From: Metopolophium dirhodum
Lineage: Eukaryota; Arthropoda; Insecta; Hemiptera; Aphididae
Direction of reading: 5' to 3'
DNA: 64,000 nucleotides
Assembly: GCF_019925205.1 (NCBI RefSeq)
Contig: NC_083566.1
Location: forward strand, 29,636,001 to 29,700,000
Positions 27,901 to 36,952 of this stretch are shown piece by piece. How positions within the stretch are numbered: position 1 is the stretch's first letter; each line of letters opens with the position of its first letter. The notes beneath the pieces are model-generated. The model saw only the letters and a program-made list of their open reading frames with translations. It made no database searches and was not told the origin of the DNA. Position numbers and translations under genes: made by a program.

Positions 27901-27908
27901 ATCAATAA
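21780..27908 (+). CDS. Gustatory receptor (7tm_7 family), five-exon gene model
   Basis: Insect gustatory receptor: a multi-pass membrane protein of chemosensory neurons that acts as a ligand-gated cation channel (family knowledge). My model joins 21780-21950, 22912-23226, 24249-24635, 27547-27615 and 27747-27908. Every junction is phase 0 with GT/AG borders, giving about 367 residues, slightly short for the family (about 370-450). Hydrophobic stretches lie near residues 10-22, 34-47, 68-88, 124-142, 145-162, 164-188, 228-248, 261-285 and 343-360. The short penultimate exon and the last exon, which ends in a helix containing AFAYLVIQILF, match the conserved C-terminal architecture of insect Grs (usual signature TYLVxLxQF). 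No internal stop or frameshift is seen, so it may be intact. The ligand cannot be read from sequence. Weak points are the exon 3 donor (GTTTTT) and the exon 1 start. An unseen extra small exon is possible. Confidence 0.82.
22024..22310 (+). mobile_element. DNA-transposon end in receptor intron 1
   Basis: TACAGGGTGTCCCGTGAGGA begins a block of different composition (CCATTAACCGTAAAAGGGGA, GCCGCCCGGG). The CAGGGTG start preceded by TA is typical of TA-inserting insect DNA elements. No matching opposite end was found, so it is probably truncated. Confidence 0.5.
22345..22550 (-). mobile_element. Helitron 5' fragment in receptor intron 1
   Basis: On the minus strand it starts TCATATATTATATAAACACC, then a CACTCACT run, AAAAACTAC, TACGAACTTACAATTT, GTGGTTCCTC, AATAAGAAAGGAATTT and GTGCTCAAACAAGGATT. 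This is the same order as the leader of the 4.5-kb and 25.7-kb copies. No CTAG 3' end is seen, so it is a fragment. Confidence 0.6.
22912..23226 (+). CDS. Gustatory receptor exon 2
   Basis: Follows the acceptor TTTTACAG in phase 0 and codes for 105 residues (58-162 of the model). It contains a charged loop (RLEGIHDKLIRLNVVRP) between two membrane segments, then LLSFGILVHFIAF and MYWIIIQLRFPNMIILTP. It ends at the donor GTAACC (23227). Loop-helix-helix order and lengths fit the middle of an insect Gr. Confidence 0.78.
23278..24129. mobile_element. TA-flanked inverted-repeat element in receptor intron 2
   Basis: The ends are TGTTAAGGTGAATGTGACAT (left) and, on the complement, TGTTAAGATGAATATTGACA (right), each bordered by TA (23276-23277 and 24130-24131). 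The interior holds repeats of AATGT..ACATTCAC(C/T)AAA, several next to the right end. A short GGTTAGGTTAGG lies at 23781-23791. No transposase. It looks like a Tc1/mariner-type MITE. Confidence 0.65.
23474..23590 (-). mobile_element. Minimal Helitron scrap nested in intron 2
   Basis: The left edge CTAGCTGACCC..GTGCCCGTAA is the complement of the Helitron 3' end (as at 25222). The right edge TTTGTATAGATT fits a Helitron 5' end. Only about 117 bases remain. Confidence 0.45.
24249..24635 (+). CDS. Gustatory receptor exon 3
   Basis: Follows the acceptor ATTTTTTTTAG in phase 0 and codes for 129 residues (163-291). It holds three hydrophobic segments (ISNICACVAFYEYMLLISYI; AIVSYIGANVGVIFVLLFY; VTIEIVTITIRTISIILLYG) and ends in HATEKE, the region that precedes the short Gr exon. 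The donor at 24636 (GTTTTT) is weak. A few more codons are open before a stop, so the border could shift. Confidence 0.8.
24722..25121. mobile_element. Inverted-repeat MITE in receptor intron 3
   Basis: The left end GCTGAAGTTATACTTCTTTT is matched on the complement of the right end by TGAAGCTATACTTCTTTATG. About 400 bases with no coding sequence. Exact borders and target duplication are not resolved. Confidence 0.5.
25222..25791 (-). mobile_element. Complete non-autonomous Helitron in receptor intron 3
   Basis: Minus strand: the 5' end TCTATATATATAAAAATGG at the right edge (25791) is preceded by A, and the 3' end ACGAAGTGCGCGGGATCAG then CTAG at the left edge (25222) is followed by T. Both ends and the A/T insertion site obey Helitron rules. 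The 570-base body carries a repeated GTAGGCAATCC motif and the shared GTTTGAGCACCTC and CCAATGGCAACCAAT words. An apparent open frame at 25256-25438 lies inside and is not a gene. Confidence 0.75.
26423..26940. mobile_element. Inverted-repeat element in receptor intron 3
   Basis: The left end AATACGATTGAGAACG, then CAACGTTGCCA, is mirrored on the right by TGGCAACGTTG, then CTCAATCGTATT. Just outside, 26990-27055 has further TCTCAATCGTTCGG and TCTCGATCGTTCGATAG words, suggesting a second nested or overlapping copy. No transposase seen. Confidence 0.5.
27280..27396 (-). mobile_element. Helitron-like leader fragment
   Basis: Contains GAAATCGGTTCAGTAGTTCC and AGAGATTACCC followed by TATATAATAAGTATAGATT, a block often found at the end of insect Helitron-like repeats. 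Only this end is recognisable. Confidence 0.4.
27547..27615 (+). CDS. Gustatory receptor exon 4 (small penultimate exon)
   Basis: A 69-base exon between the acceptor ATTTTCAG and the donor GTATAA, phase 0 on both sides. It codes for 23 residues beginning INRMSLVLQQ and ending NPRIKRQ. A short hydrophilic exon of this size before the last helix is typical of insect chemoreceptor genes. Confidence 0.8.
27747..27908 (+). CDS. Gustatory receptor exon 5 (C-terminus)
   Basis: Follows the acceptor ACTATTTAG in phase 0 and codes for 53 residues plus TAA (27906-27908). The sequence runs from FHFKLYGILEINPTQLLIL into NKAFAYLVIQILFKLN, which aligns by eye with the Gr C-terminal pattern (F-x-L..G.F.IN..LL followed by TYLVxLxQF). 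This exon is the strongest evidence for the family call. Confidence 0.83.
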   Translation: MKFFILRNCHEQFHFKLYGILEINPTQLLILSNKAFAYLVIQILFKLNKNKNQ

Positions 27909-28271
27909 TTTAATTGTATTTTGTAATATAAAATATTTCTAATCAAATAAGAACACGGGATAACAATTAATAACGATGGGCCATACGGTATGTGAGATGA
28001 TTCAATATACTTATACATACACATTAGACGTTTATACTTGATATACGCATTTATTATACACTACACGTGACACATAGAACACATGAATTACAATCCACAG
28101 CCTTCCCTAAACAGAAGCCCTGTAAAAACAACACAATAAACTACCAGTCGAACCTTTGTCACACCGCACAAAATAAAATCATACACACATCATTGTAACG
28201 TTACGTTTAAGCGACACACATCGAGGGACGAAGATGATGGAATTTCACCAAAATGGTCCTATATAATAGGT

Positions 28272-29706
28272 AATAGGAAAAAAAATCCCCAGACTACGAT
28301 ATTACTCACAACCACATGCAACATGAACAAATATTTTTTAAACGTTAATTAGCATCTATAATTACCATTTACCACATTATTAATATTTAATTACAAATAC
28401 TATATTATATTATATTATGTTATTATAAAAAATATATATTATAAATAAAATTTTGTTTTAAATTACGATAATATATTATGTGTAATATGCCTCGTGCCTA
28501 CATTTAATAAATTATTGTTTGATAATTATTATTATTATTACCTATATTTTGTATAATATTTTTGTATACTATGTTTTTAATAGTGATGGGCACTATCGAA
28601 TAGTCACTATCGAACTATTCGATAGTAGTTCACTATTCGAACTATTCGATAGTCATTCCAAAACTATTCGAATAGTTAAAACATTCGAATAGTCACGATA
28701 TATTCGATAGTTTTAAAACTATTCGAATAGTTATTCATTCGAATAGTTCGAATAGTCGAATAGTCGAATAGTTCGAATAGTCGAATAGTTCGAATAGTCG
28801 AATAGTTCGAATAGTCGAATAGTTTATTCATTCGAATAGTTGAATAGTTCGAATAGTTTTTATTCATTCGAATAGTTCGAATAGTTCGAATAGTCGAATA
28901 GTTCGAATAGTCGAATAGTACGAATAGTTTCTTTTTAGAGTTTTAGACCATTACATTTTTTTTCATTGTTTTTTTTCTAAGTGAATTTAGAATTATCAAA
29001 TAAAAAATTCGTAATAGAGTATTTACTATTTACTATTTAAACAAATATGAAGTAATATAATCATGTTATATTAAAATATAAGTTTATCCACATTATCTGG
29101 TAATAATCTATTTTAATTGAAACTTATTCGAACTATTCGATAGTACTATTCGAATATTATTCCGAATTATTCGATAGTGCTATTCGAATATTATTCCGAA
29201 CTATTCGATAGTGCTATTCGAATAGTCTTCCGAACTATTCGATAGTACTATTCGAATAGTCTTCCGAACTATTCGATAGTTTATCAACCTATTCGATAGT
29301 TTTTATTTAAAAACTATTATTCGGTTATGTAAAAAACATTCGAATAGATATTCGATAGTTTATTCAAACTATCGAATACTATTTGATAGTGTAAACTATT
29401 CGGTAGTGCCCATCACTAGTTTTTAACTTTAATATTTGACGTATCGATCATTCGAAATATTTTTATATGCTATATTTGTGAAGTTGTTAAATTAATTAAG
29501 TTGAATTACACATAATAATTAAAATAAAATATTATTTATAATGTATAATTTTTTTAATAATATAATATAATTTAATATACGTATTTGTAATTGAATATTA
29601 ATAATGTGGTAAATGATAATTATAGATACTAATTAACGTTTGAAAAATATTTGTTCATGTTGCATGTGGTTGTGAGTGATATTGTAATCTGAGGATTTTT
29701 TTCCTT
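28272..29706. mobile_element. Older inverted-repeat element hosting a hAT MITE
   Basis: The arms 28272-28487 and 29503-29706 are reverse complements with few changes (for example TGCAACATGAACAAATATTT and ACGTTAATTAGCATCTATAA on the left). The 28581-29418 element sits in the middle, so this one was present first. Target duplication not resolved. Confidence 0.65.
28581..29418. mobile_element. hAT-type MITE made of CGAATAGT repeats
   Basis: The ends TAGTGATGGGCACTATCGAA and its near-complement (…TAGTGCCCATCACTA) are flanked by an exact 8-base duplication GTTTTTAA (28573-28580 and 29419-29426), the hAT signature. Most of the inside is tandem and mirrored copies of TTCGAATAGT and ACTATTCGATAGT, broken by an AT-rich centre (about 28930-29120). 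No coding capacity. The apparent minus-strand frame at 28676-28867 is a translation of the repeat. Confidence 0.85.
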
Positions 29707-29959
29707 GGGATTTTTTTTCCGGGATTCATATAATAATATGTGACAAAATCGACACAGACCCCTCTCCATCGGTAAGGTGCTTCAAGACCCAACGTCCGCG
29801 CCAGTATGCATGTATATCTTTGGCATTTAAACAAATGCATTCAGACTTGTACCAATGTATAGTGGATTATTCGAACATCCGGTATGATCTTTTGTTTACT
29901 TATCTTGTACTACTGACCAAATCAAATTGTTAATTATTTCATTTTAAAGAATATAATTA

Positions 29960-31035
29960 GATATTAACATAAGATATTTAACTTTTATAGCTAAGGATTA
30001 AAAATTTAAAAAAAGTTCCATGTGAGTATAGTTAATTCTGTAATCTGTAACCATAAAATCTAAACAATATATTAACACAGTTTTTGTTTTGTAGTTATTT
30101 TAAGTTCAAGTTTAGACGAAATCACATACTAAATAACCAAGAATAACGATTTTAGTTATTGTGTTGTAATTTAAAAATATTATCTGTGGGTACTTGAAAC
30201 TTCTCAAGTATATTATTATATATAAACATTAAAATATGATAATGTGCAAGTAATATTAATTCAACTTACCGGCTACCTAACCTAACCTAACCGTATTACT
30301 AATCCCGATATGGATATAATATAAAATATTCTAGGCTGACAAACCGTCTCCACTTAGAATCGTTTTTCATATACAATGATATTATATTTTCATTGAATTC
30401 AAATCTGTGGCTTAGTACAAGAGGGAACAATGTCATATTTTGACAGTGTTCAGGAATTAAAAATATTAAAATGGCCAATTTTAAAAATGTATATAAATAT
30501 CTTAAATTGTATGTAGGAACTCTAATAATGCTGTTACCTAATTACATTTGTTTTTATTTCATTGTACGGCTCTCATTTTGTTTTTAAGTATAAATATGTA
30601 CGTTTTAGTTTGACATTGGCCCCCCAGAAAAAATAATAAAATTACTTTGGTTTGACATTGGACAAAATCTAAAATTTAAAAAATACAATTTTTAATAATT
30701 AAAGAACTTGACTTTTTTATGAAAACCTAATAATAATAATATTCAATTGAGCATAATATTAGTAACTTCTACTTTTATAAACTTTATTAATTTATTTCGA
30801 AATGGCCAATGTCGTGGCTATAGATTATACGTGACCAATGTCGACATATTAGGCCCATAATAAATCGGTTATTATTTTATCGATTATTGTCAAAAAGGCC
30901 AATGTCAAATCTAATTTGGTCATACAGCATAAGAGATATGGGCTCTTTTAACACAAGTAACATAAGCAAATTTTAATGACACTTGTAACCTACTGTACAG
31001 TAGGGTGACACCTACTTACCTGCTTTTTTAAAATT
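29960..31035. mobile_element. Diverged, interrupted relative of the fold-back element end
   Basis: 29990-30408 matches the inner-to-outer order of the fold-back right arm (GGCTGACAAACCGTCTCC, AGAATCGTTTTTCATATACA, ATGATATTATATTTTCATTG). The final terminus (CTTGTAACCTACTGTACAGT) appears only at 30983-31003. About 570 bases with no match to the fold-back element separate them, including several (G)GCCAATGTC words. It reads as an old copy broken by a later insertion. Confidence 0.6.
30276..30292 (-). repeat. Short interstitial telomere-type repeat
   Basis: Three and a half CCTAA units, the complement of the arthropod telomere unit TTAGG. Too short to mark a telomere. A two-unit GGTTAGGTTAGG is also present near 23781. 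Confidence 0.6.
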
Positions 31036-33407
31036 AAATCCATACCCACTAGCATATATTTATATTATATTATACATCTTAATTGTTGTACACCTACCAG
31101 TGAGTCAATATGATATTATTATTATTATGTAAGTATAATGCATTCATGGATTACGGATATAATTGTTAATTATTATTTAGGAGTCATCTAATAAGGTACG
31201 ATTTGATAACAAAGTAGGGATCTATTTTTATTTATTCAAACGGGCTAATGTCAAATAACAATATTTCATTTTAAGTATGATAACAAAGATGCATTTAAAC
31301 AGAAAAAATAAAGATAATAAATAACAGAAAAATCATATAGAATTAAGAATACTGAACAATATGATGGAAATAATTTCACACAAAAATCTTATATCATAAT
31401 TACAAAAAATAATCAATAGAGTTAAAATTAAATAAACTAATTTAGGAATCATAAGTTAATCTCGTCATTCTATTTACATAATATTACATTTAAATATTTG
31501 TACACAATCTGGTTGATCGTGTCATTTAATTAGAAAAATGTCTCGCCACATTTTATGAACTGTACATCATGAACATAATAATATTATAATACACGCGTAG
31601 GTAAGTACATTTTTAAACACGGTGAAAATCAGTTTTTCAATCATTGCCAACTGCAGTCACAAGTACTATCACGATAACGATGCCACGATGATACTTACTA
31701 ACAACCGTATCTTTTACATATGATCTCAATTGACTAAACGTCATTGTATTACACATTTATATGGAAGGTTCATGACGTATATTATTATGTTTTTGAATAT
31801 TGTGTGTAACCGTTACGCTGTTGAAACGACTTCTAACGAACGCGTCTTATCAAATGCAAAACTATACAGGTAATACCTATATACGTTACATGAGTAGGTA
31901 CATGAATATTGTACGTGCAAATATTTTACATAATAATACACCCCGAACCAACCCATTTGAGATGTTCGAAAAAATTGTCTGCATTTCAACGACTTATGTC
32001 TTATTCCTAAAGTTTGAACGATTGTCCGATTGTCGATAGGTAAATTATAGTTTCCTATTGGTATCGCAAACAACAAATAGAAGGGGTTGGAGTGACATGA
32101 TTTAAACCACACCCATAGTTAATAAGATTACAATTTATTGCATTGTTCCTGTGCTAACAAAATTTGCACTCCACGCCCTTTCGTCGGGAAATCCGTTTTT
32201 TTTTTTTAATATTGCATCACCCCCGCTTCATCCACTATTTTTAGCGATATAAATGAATTGGGAAACTAAGGACGTACCTATCAACTTTAGGAATGGTCAT
32301 ACAAATTACATGTATACTAAATCTCTACATGATTTTTTTCCGACAATTTCAAATGGGTGGGACCGGGGTGACATAAGTACGTGAAGAAATCCGGCCTGGT
32401 TCTGACGCATATAATTTTCGGGTCGAGTTCCGGTTTCCTGTTTCCTTACATAATATTACATTGTCGGGCCTCGAGAGCAGGATAAATCAATATGCGTTTT
32501 GGCGTTTTGGTATTTCGGCTGCAGCACCCGTAGAATGAAGATTCGCTGTTGTTGTTCATTCGTGTGTTATATTAGTGGGAAGAGCATACGAGAATATTTT
32601 AGAGGAAATAAATAATATTATAATATTTTTCTAGATATTATACGCATGATTTAATGACGTGATTTAATCGGTTATTCGGATGATATTTGGTAGCGTGTAT
32701 AGGGTGCCGTTTATTTAAACGAAGCACACTCGATACCTATAGTCAATAAACTAACCTAGATGTTAAAGCGAATAGCGGTTAAAAATATCGATGTCTACGA
32801 TAGTCGATAATATGAGAAACGCTCTGTAAATTGCATACATTTATATTATTGTGTACAATAATACAATGTCTGTCACCTAGAGAATACGCTCTACAATTTC
32901 ACAATTTTTCGAATATGTGCTGACAAAGAAAAAACTTAAGACAGACAGCATGTATTTTTATTTAACCAACATTTTTTATATCTTCCCTTATAGTACACAT
33001 ATAAAATAAGTAATAAGACTCCAACTAGTTAATAATATTTGTTGAGAGAAATTTGTTGCCTACGATTTTTGATTTGTTTTGATATTTAATAGAATTACGC
33101 ATAATATTTTTCTTGTAGATATCATATTACACAAGTTATATGACGTAATAAATAGTATAGGCGACCCATGTTACTTAAAAACTTTACCAATTTTATATTT
33201 GTAAGTACTTAATATTGATATTAAATAAAAACTTTGTAATAATGTTTACCTAAGTCTTAAATAAATTATTTTTGTGTTCTAATTTATATTTAACATTCTT
33301 TAGTTTTTATTTTTTAGTAACGAAACTTTAAGAAAGCCAACTGCAAGACAATGTAATTAAAAAAAAGCTTGTTACATTTTTCGTACGGTGAATCCATTAT
33401 TGATATA
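31036..33407. other. Stretch without recognised gene
   Basis: AT-rich with a mixed-composition patch at about 32040-32560. Overlapping open frames near 31800-32112 on both strands have no domain character. Confidence 0.35.
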
Positions 33408-34075
33408 CAGGGTGATTTATTAAGCGTAAAACACTCATTATCTCAAAAAGTATTAATGTTTTTGAAAATATTTTTTTGCACAGTTTCAAGTTGTTAAAAA
33501 AACAACATTTTTATTAAAAAATTATATTTTTAAATATTTTTTATCCTTATAATTTTTTAAGTTTTTTACTTTTTTGAATGACAGCCTAGAGTTTTAATTT
33601 CATTTTCCAAAGCGAAATATTTTTCTAAGTATTTTAATACATAAATATCGAATTTAGGACGAGTAGTTTATGAGTTATAAGTATTTAAGGTTTAGACAAG
33701 CAGAGTAGTGGACATACATTTGCGGGGTAACCCCATACCACTCCACTCCGCCCATCTAAACTTTAAATGCTTATAACTCATAAACTACTTTATTAAATGT
33801 CCCTTAAATGCCCATAGACTACTCGCCCTAAATTAGATTTTTATGAATCAAAATACTTAGAAAAATATTCTGCTTTGGAATTTAAAACTCTATGCTGTCA
33901 TTCAAAAAAGTAAAAAACTTAAAAATATTATATAGATAAAAAATATTTAAAAATATAATTTTTTAGTAAAAATGTTGTTTTTTAACAACTAACTTGAAAC
34001 TATGTAAAAAAATATTTTCAAAAACATTAATACTTTTTGAGATAATGAGGGTTTTACGCTTTATGAATCACCCTG
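33408..34075. mobile_element. Near-palindromic TA-flanked MITE
   Basis: The ends CAGGGTGATTTATTAAGCGT and, on the complement, CAGGGTGATTCATAAAGCGT are bordered by TA on both sides (33406-33407, 34076-34077). The two halves are complementary almost throughout (about 310 bases per arm), around a short GC-rich centre near 33722-33755. Typical of Tc1/mariner-type MITEs. The transcript would fold into one long hairpin. Confidence 0.8.
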
Positions 34076-34646
34076 TATGATGGGCAGGACCGTAAGTTAT
34101 ATGCTTATTTCGTCTCTTGGTGGCTATGATAATATAAATAAGAAATGCAATGATTTAGTGCCAGACGTATATCTAAAAAAAAAAATCACACTTAAATGCA
34201 TAAATATGAGAAAAATAAATTATCTTATTTATATAAGTGTTTATATAATATGTTTAAGATAATATTTAGATGTACAAACTAACTGTCTCTATATAATCAT
34301 ACAAGTCCTTTGATTAAACATTTTTATATGGACACAGTTCTAAGAAATTCTCCAAGATAATTTTACACGCCACTGTGCAAAATTTATAAAAAAAAAGTAT
34401 TATTGCTAAATCATTCATTTTTCCTCTCAGTCATCATGCCTATGATAATATATTAATTGAGTTTTTTCACATTCGTATTTCGCAATTTATCTGTAACCAT
34501 ATCTATAATATTCTAAACATATTACCTATAATATAAAAATAAATCACATTATATTTTATAAAAAATATGAAATATAATATATTTATTGAGTTAACGTGAT
34601 AATGGGAAGTGGTATTGGTAAATACTAAATGGTAAGTACTCGTATA

Positions 34647-35400
34647 CTAGCTGATCCCGTACACTTCGTTGCCCGTTCAATGTACCAACTCTATATGACT
34701 CAAACTTTGTTCAATTCGTTATTTAATATTCAGTGTATGGTGTTCAAAATTTATCTTAACTTTTCTGTTTCCTGGAATAAAATTTCTGATTCGCAGCAGT
34801 ATATTATCAGGTAGGCAATCTACCTGCGGTAGATCGTGGACCCCGTGGTGTTTATACGTAACTGTATGATTTAACTCTAAAGTATCAAAACTATACTAAG
34901 TTTGTCGTTTTTACCTTATTCCACCTACAGTGGATTAATATATTCAATTAATACAAAATCCTAACGCAACCGTACTAAAATCCAATGAATAAAAAAAAAA
35001 CAAATTTAACACTTTTTAAATTAGCCTATCTTCTCCCCAGAGGTTTAATCTACACAAAAACATTCATTTTTATATTATATAAATATATTGACAAAAAATA
35101 ATAATACAAATCAACAACCATGCCCGATTAACCAATAGCAACCAATATATAATACACTATTATTAGTTTAATTTTCAACAAAAAACTAAATTTTTATTTT
35201 ATTTTTTTGGACAGATGGCGCCACTGTTGTATTTTGGACATCCAGATTTCCTACTTTCTCGGTGGATTTTCCTAAAATGTTCTTTCATAGAAACCTTTTC
35301 CGTGATATACTCTTTTGTTTAAAAAAAAAAATCAAGAAGATCTGATAAGTAGATCCAGAGTTTAGCCTGTACAAAGATTTTAATTTCATATTTATATAGT
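34647..35400 (-). mobile_element. Non-autonomous Helitron
   Basis: The left edge CTAGCTGATCCCGT.CACTTC (34647) is the complement of a CTAG Helitron 3' end preceded by A. The body shares GTAGGCAATC(T/C)ACCTGCGGT with the 25.2-kb copy. The 5' side on the minus strand contains the leader block CTCTGGATCTACTTATCAGA and ATATCACGGAAAAGGTTTCT. The exact 5' terminus near 35400 is degenerate. Confidence 0.6.
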
Positions 35401-35820
35401 TAAATAGCCAGTATATAATCATACAACAATATAGAAGCGAAACTCGGTCAGCTGATTGGGGTTTTGGTTACCTATGATCTGAAGTCTGAACCTATGAAAA
35501 ACATGAAAACGGTTCCACGCACCAGTATGATGTTAGACCCATGGTTACCAATATTATGAAAACGGTTCCAAGACTATGGCGGAATACGCTACGCGGGGTC
35601 GGCTTGTTTACCATTCCCTATTTCACGTATGCCACGCCCCCCTTGACACCGTGTTTAAGGCCACAATCGCCCGATCGGTCAAAGAATTCACGGAGTTTCA
35701 TACCCCTGATATAATATTGCATCCAAACTATCATAACTATACTAATATCGTCTGATATATTTTAATTAATTTTAACATTGATTCTGTAATTTTAATGTAA
35801 TAGTAACTAGTAGATATTTT

Positions 35821-36097
35821 ATATTTTTCATTGGTCTTAAGCCCGGCAACTGAGGCCATTAGCTGTAGGATGGTACTGTTGGGTTTTTGGTACGGTAGAG
35901 AATGGTCGGAGGAACACGTTTTTGAGTTTGGCAGAATTTTCCGTAGGTATCTGCCATGCCCGAGTGGGGTATGGCGGCTTCTCTCTCCGGACACCGTGAT
36001 TGCTCGAAGAAAAATGCCACCCGTGGCCGGGATCGATCCGGCGTCAGTGCGCGTCGCAACCGACACCTTAGTCCACTCGGCCACTCCGTCCTCTATA
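35821..36097 (-). mobile_element. tRNA-derived SINE, copy 2
   Basis: Same family as the 14.5-kb copy, opposite strand. On the minus strand it starts GGACGGAGTGGCCGAGTGG (A box complement at 36071-36087), has a B box GGATCGATCCC (complement about 36028-36041), a body with ATGGCAGATACCTACGG and AATTCTGCCAAAC, and a tail AGACCAATGAAAAA. Near-identical flanks TAGTAGATATTT (left) and TAGTGGATATTT (right) look like a 12-base target duplication with one mismatch. Confidence 0.78.
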
Positions 36098-36703
36098 GTG
36101 GATATTTATTAATTATTATCTAACCCTAAAATACATTGCACAATATACGAGAACAGACATTTTGACATCCTCGTGTTTATATAACATGTAGTTTTGTCAC
36201 GTGTATATAAGTGAACAGCGCATGCGCTCTAATTACTAGTGTTTAAATATCATCAGAACTCTGTATTATAATAAAATTATTTGTTTTTAATAATAATAAT
36301 AGTGTCTGTATCATATTTATCATGGATCGTGATGATCGAGTTTAAAATTTTTAATGCTATTCAAGGATTTTTAATAGCTTATAAAACGCAAATTTGAATT
36401 CCTTATACTATAGACAAATAATGTTTTATCCATTATCAAGATTAGCGTTTAATTCAGAACAACTGCGCAGATATAGATGCACAGCGTAGTAGGACATATT
36501 TTATTTTAACGGTAATCTTATGATCGTAATAGTACGACGAATATCACGTCTTTTTAACCGGGTGTAAAATATGTCCGATATGTTCTACCTACGACTGCGC
36601 TGCATAGTGCACAGTCGGTCAATACATATTATTTATGGACTCCGCGGTTAACGTATTAATAGTATTGATAGCTCCAGATAATTATCAGAAAACAGAGCCG
36701 GGA

Positions 36704-36717
36704 GGGGGGGGGGGGGG
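36704..36717 (+). repeat. Poly-G run of 14
   Basis: Fourteen consecutive G in an otherwise AT-rich region. Eleven-base G runs also occur at 12404-12414 and 44246-44256. Confidence 0.9.
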
Positions 36718-36831
36718 TAAAGCTCCCACACCACCCATTTACTTTTTATTAAATAAATATACCATATTTATAAGATGATATAACATTTTTGAGTTTTTAA
36801 TTATTAAACAATATGTACAAAATAAATTTAA

Positions 36832-36952
36832 AAAAAGCGAGTCAGTGGATGTCGTTCTGCTGTACAGTAGGTTACAAGTGGGTCAATGTATAATGGATTG
36901 TATTAAACTCGAATTCAATTATATAATATCATTGTATAAGAAAAATGATTCT
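36832..36952 (+). mobile_element. Terminal fragment of the fold-back family
   Basis: GTGGATGTCGTTCTGCTGTA, ACAGTAGGTTACAAGTGGGT, CTCGAATTCAATTATATAAT and TCATTGTATAAGAAAAATGA follow in the same order as the left end of the 17.4-kb element. The similarity stops at ATTCTACG. Confidence 0.7.

Noticed and set aside
28676..28867. 63-codon minus-strand protein rich in Tyr/Ser/Asn/Thr/Ile/Arg
   Set aside because: It is the literal translation of the CGAATAGT repeat inside the hAT MITE.
28590..29420. CRISPR-like array
   Set aside because: Repeats are contiguous, palindromic and without unique spacers, in a eukaryotic genome, and they are bounded by hAT ends and an 8-bp duplication.
31800..32112. 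Overlapping frames on both strands
   Set aside because: Chance frames in a region of slightly higher GC. Neither resembles a known protein.
35737..36112. Open frames of 66-115 codons on both strands
   Set aside because: They cover the second SINE copy. Translations such as MAEWTKVSVATRTDAGSIPA arise from the tRNA-like head.
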